This document shows, piece by piece, positions 50,001-64,000 of a DNA stretch of 64,000 nucleotides (positions are counted from its first letter, which is position 1; each line of letters starts with the position of its first letter). A program made the position numbers and the translations under genes. The notes below the pieces were generated by a model that was given only the letters and a program-made list of their open reading frames with translations, made no database searches and was not told the DNA's origin. This DNA is from Owenia fusiformis (taxonomy: Eukaryota; Annelida; Polychaeta; Sabellida; Oweniidae), in assembly GCA_903813345.2 (NCBI GenBank), contig CAIIXF020000010.1:9542349-9606348 (forward strand). The letters run 5' to 3'.

Positions 50001-51700
50001 ATGATTATTGTCTTCCCAAAAGAAAGGCAATTCTTACGTAATGTATCATTACAAACATACTCTGTATATCGAATCAGCACAACATATACATACTAAATAA
50101 TGGCGGATATCGTTCTTGTAACCTTTTTTGTTGTGAGTCACGGTGACTAAATATTGTGTATACATAATTAACAGACAGTTTTCCAGCAGGCCCCGTTTTA
50201 ACCTCCTCGACATCATTAATCACATAGAGGTCGTTTTGATCTCATTACAATCTATTATGTTTTTGTAAGACGATTTTGAAATATGAAATTTTTTTGAGAT
50301 ATGGATGGTTTTAACACGTTATAACCTTAGGTCATGGCTTTAAAAGGTTAACGTAACTTGCATACAGTTGGAGTTGCCAGTGTGCTCAATATTAGTGTTG
50401 GAATAAAAACCTGACTGCAGAAACTCGGCATCGTTTGCCCCTTTTATGGAACTGACATTCATATGATGGATGCAGTGGATATTTCTGACTTATTTCACGT
50501 GCGTCATTGAGGGTCAGAGAATATGCACTTTAAGGTGCATATGTTCTTTAAAGAGCATGTATACTCAAAAATGTATGAAATGGTAATACGTTCGCCAATG
50601 TAAAAATCAAGAAATAACAAAACACACAAGATGTATTTACGAGATCATTTACTGAAGCCGATTCCATGTGTCTTGGACACCTTACAGATATGAAGCAGCC
50701 TGCATGTTTTACAGCAAAACTGAAAACGCATAATATCTCAACGTCTAAAGTTGATCAGGTTCTAGTACAATAATCACACTTATCAGTAATGTTATGCTCT
50801 ATTGGAATAGCTAGGTTATATGTTTTGTCATAACATATTGCATCCGAAATTCTGGGTTCAAATATCATGGTTCTAGTCATTGTTTTCCTTTTCATCATAG
50901 GTTACAACATTATAAGGAGATTTTATGAGTGTGGTCCTGATTTTAGTGCAATATTTATCCCAGTCAGTGATACCAAGAAAGCTACATTTCCATAACTACA
51001 AAATTGGAGAATGTGCATAATATAAGCGAGCATATGGAAGCACCATTTCTACGGCGCATGGGATTAAAGAAGACAATAATGTTCTATTATATTTGACAAA
51101 TAAAATACTTAAGTATAACAGTATTCGATGTTGATATGTAACTGATCTGAACATGTCACTGTTATAGCTGTTAAAATATTGTGCAGCCTCGTGTAACGTC
51201 TATCACCAGTGACATAGTCTTTCAGTACACCATCAACTCGTTTTACATCTCCATCGCGACTTCAAAATACAACGTGACAATGAATATAGGAACTTGTTAT
51301 TTCTAAGAAATATGGCACATTTCTACAGTAGGTTATAGGAGGCAACAATAATAATACCGTGTTGACACTGTCTTGACACTTAGTGTTCAATTTATAGTGA
51401 ATACTTTATCATCTATGTACATAAGTATGGCATATACCCAAAATGGCGACTTTTAAGTCCTAATACATACTCTGATAACCGTTTAACTAAAAAATAAAAA
51501 TAAAAAGATCTTTATACAAAATTGATATTTTACAAGGCTTTGAGCCTTAGAATAATATATATACATACATCAATATACTTTTTACCGTCTATACATACAT
51601 CTTTATAATAATTACAATAAAATGCATCAGCAATGCCTGTACATCCTAATTAGATCTGAGTAGAATACTTAACTATAATGTACGTTGAACTACCTGCATA
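47077..51700. other. Gene desert, part 6: nothing recognised but one short repeat
   Basis: AT-rich DNA without coding signal. Around 49060-49125 a unit containing ATTTTTCCATTATGTA is present twice in tandem, about 34 bases apart. The low end of this stretch adjoins the NR2F 3' end. Confidence 0.45.
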
Positions 51701-51710
51701 AATACCAACG

Positions 51711-52174
51711 TTTATTACCACATTGTACATCCATGACAAAAACCGGGTAATGGAATATTATTTTTGAGACTACGCATTGAGTGATAACAAAGATTATCTT
51801 AATCTTGATAATATGACATAATTGTTTTCCATGACAACATCATTCCTTAGTTTGGCAACTCATGGCTCTCCATGGAAACACATAAATGCCATAAATTCAT
51901 GTGCCCTTTTAACTTAGATATATTATTATAATTTTGAATAATTTCTCATATAATTTACCATTAGAAAGACTAGTGCTAGATCACCACGCGGGTTTAATTC
52001 TATTCGACCAACAGGTCATCCATTCCTCGTATAATAATACAGTCATACTACCAAGAACAATATGAACCATGCCTTTGATGATGGAAAATACTTCTTTAAA
52101 AAAAGCCAGCGTTTCACATTGTTCCAGACATTACAACAGAATGGTTGATTAAATCCTGTGGTCGAAGTTCATTG
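51711..52174 (-). terminator. NR2F: NR2F 3' UTR with candidate poly(A) signals
   Basis: On the - strand after the stop codon the first variant signal is ATTAAA (complement of 51993-51998) and the first canonical AATAAA is the complement of 51711-51716. Either could end the transcript. Signals further away are possible, as NR2F mRNAs often have long UTRs. Confidence 0.35.
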
Positions 52175-62483
<10,309 letters not shown>

Positions 62484-64000
62484 GAAGAACCTTAATGCTA
62501 GCGAATCTCGCTTGCCGAAATATTTCCAAGTTCTTTCAGTTCGTTTTTTGGAAAACGTGTATCCACTTCAATCGCTCAGTGTCATGTGCAAGGGTAAGTC
62601 TAGCCTGTTCTCAACCACAGTTTATCAGCACCCACTGTGTTAATGATGCAGCGTAATCCGTAGTAACCGCGATACCCTGACGTTATGGCCTCGTGTACCT
62701 CACATGGGTTGTTTTATACAACTTCGCTAAAACTTACAAACGAGTCACTGCACTGCAAATTGTGTGCGGAGTAATTCACTATGCAGCCCAATCTGAAGTG
62801 TGCCTACCGAGGAGCACTCTATGTGTTTTGAACTTCGACTGTAAAGTTGGAACTGTCACGTTACCATGGTTACCTCTTCCATATTTGGGAGGACAAGTCA
62901 GCAAGGTTGTAACCAGTCATTACGGAGTGACAGCTTGAAACTAGTAGCCCTGTACGTCTACACACGGGCCAAGCCAGTTAGCTCTCACTCTCGCTTCTCA
63001 TTGGCTGAAGCTAACATTTATAACCAGCCTTCTTGTCAATATTACTACGCCGTATATCTACTTGCGGACATGTGCTTGTAGAAGCCAATAGGCAGCGCTA
63101 TCCTCACTCAAAGTGATCACTGTGAAGACAGAAAAAAACTGTTCATTTTACACTTCTGATGTTTCTTTTCGAGTGTGTCTTTATAACTACATTACAACCT
63201 GACTGGTAAGTGAGAGTGTAAACAGATCACTGTCAAATGGTCACTGCTACCGTGATAACGTACATAAGCATCTTGACCCTAACTTGACATATAACAGGGG
63301 ATGAGTAGCCCACTACCAAACCAAAATTCCCAAAGTTACATCCAATTGTTATTTTTTCTGTGAGAAAATTTCTGGTTGCCTGTTTACAGAATTTAATTTC
63401 TGCTTCAATTGAGAAGTAATAATGGGCATATAATACAAAAGAATGGACATTCCCCTCCTTCCCCTACTTAAAACGATGCTCTTTAATTAAACATTAAGAA
63501 ATAATTAGTTCACGTTGAAGAAATTCAAAAGAGTGATAAATGAACCAAGTTAGAATCATGGGACCCTTTCACCACATCGTCCCATGCCTCATGACCCTTG
63601 TATGGTCAATTATATAAGCTCTCCCTGGACTCAACAAGAGGTTACCCCATGTTATAAAGCGATGAATAACGTGCTGTAATGAACAATTTGTGGCTGTTAT
63701 GGCACACGACATTATATAATAGGTGATCATTACTGTTTATATACGCGGTAATACTGTAAACCATACAGCACACCATGTGGTCGATTCACCGCATTGGTTG
63801 TAAACCAGCAATGGGAAACATACCAATAATGAATATAAAAAAGTTTTGTTGGGAGTCAAGTTTTACAACTAATTTCATATTCAGTGACTTTGATATAATT
63901 TTTATCTATTGGAAAATGAGATATCCGAGATTAAATTATTGAATGCTGCACATTATTTGATACTACTCCCCTCTATTGTTCTCAAAGCATGATTTCATGC
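62484..64000 (-). promoter_or_regulatory. NR2F: NR2F 5' UTR and probable promoter region
   Basis: The 5' UTR starts directly upstream of the ATG. No clear TATA box is placed to serve it, as is common for COUP-TF genes. CCAAT-type boxes lie near 63000-63006 (reading AGCCAAT on the - strand) and near 63083 in the other orientation. GATCACTGT occurs at about 63114 and 63235. A TGACCC/TGACAT pair, five bases apart, near 63274 loosely resembles a DR5 nuclear-receptor site. The transcription start is not known. The frames on the + strand here are chance. Confidence 0.45.

Noticed and set aside
63274-63292. DR5-like retinoic acid element upstream of NR2F
   Set aside because: One half-site (ATGTCA) departs from consensus, so it is too weak to list as a feature of its own.

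Overview
The window comes from an animal nuclear genome. The evidence is spliced multi-exon genes with GT/AG introns, a COUP-TF (NR2F) nuclear receptor, a tRNA-Arg gene with a short intron, and AT-rich non-coding DNA carrying several small inverted-repeat transposons. The lectin receptor points to an invertebrate, perhaps a marine deuterostome or lophotrochozoan, but the sequence does not fix the species.

Region 1 (1-14.5 kb, + strand) is the 3' part of a large type I membrane receptor gene. I resolved 29 coding exons that join in one open frame of about 1608 residues. The order is two F5/8-type C (discoidin) domains, one WSC domain, seven C-type lectin-like domains (CTLDs), a Thr/Pro-rich stalk, one membrane span and a short tail with NPxY-like motifs. 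The first exons, including any signal peptide, lie upstream of base 1. Its introns hold a 191-bp tandem duplication that copies part of an exon, a retroposed fragment with target-site duplications, a tRNA-derived repeat and an inverted-repeat element.

Region 2 (14.5-51.7 kb) is a gene desert of about 37 kb between two convergent genes. I see no protein gene in it. It holds one tRNA-Arg(TCT) gene, a foldback element of about 1.07 kb, several MITE-like elements (two families present as inverted pairs), and scattered candidate regulatory motifs, including a perfect palindromic nuclear-receptor element.

Region 3 (51.7-64 kb, - strand) is a complete NR2F/COUP-TF gene of three coding exons (430 residues). 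Its second intron, about 7.8 kb, contains an unannotated 93-bp segment with good splice sites, an open frame and matching phase. It looks like a cassette exon that would add 31 residues to the ligand-binding domain between helices 8 and 9. The 5' flank and probable promoter fill 62.5-64 kb.

The two genes show no direct functional link. The receptor is a probable surface glycan and ligand receptor. NR2F is a developmental transcription factor, and the neighbouring desert may hold its enhancers.
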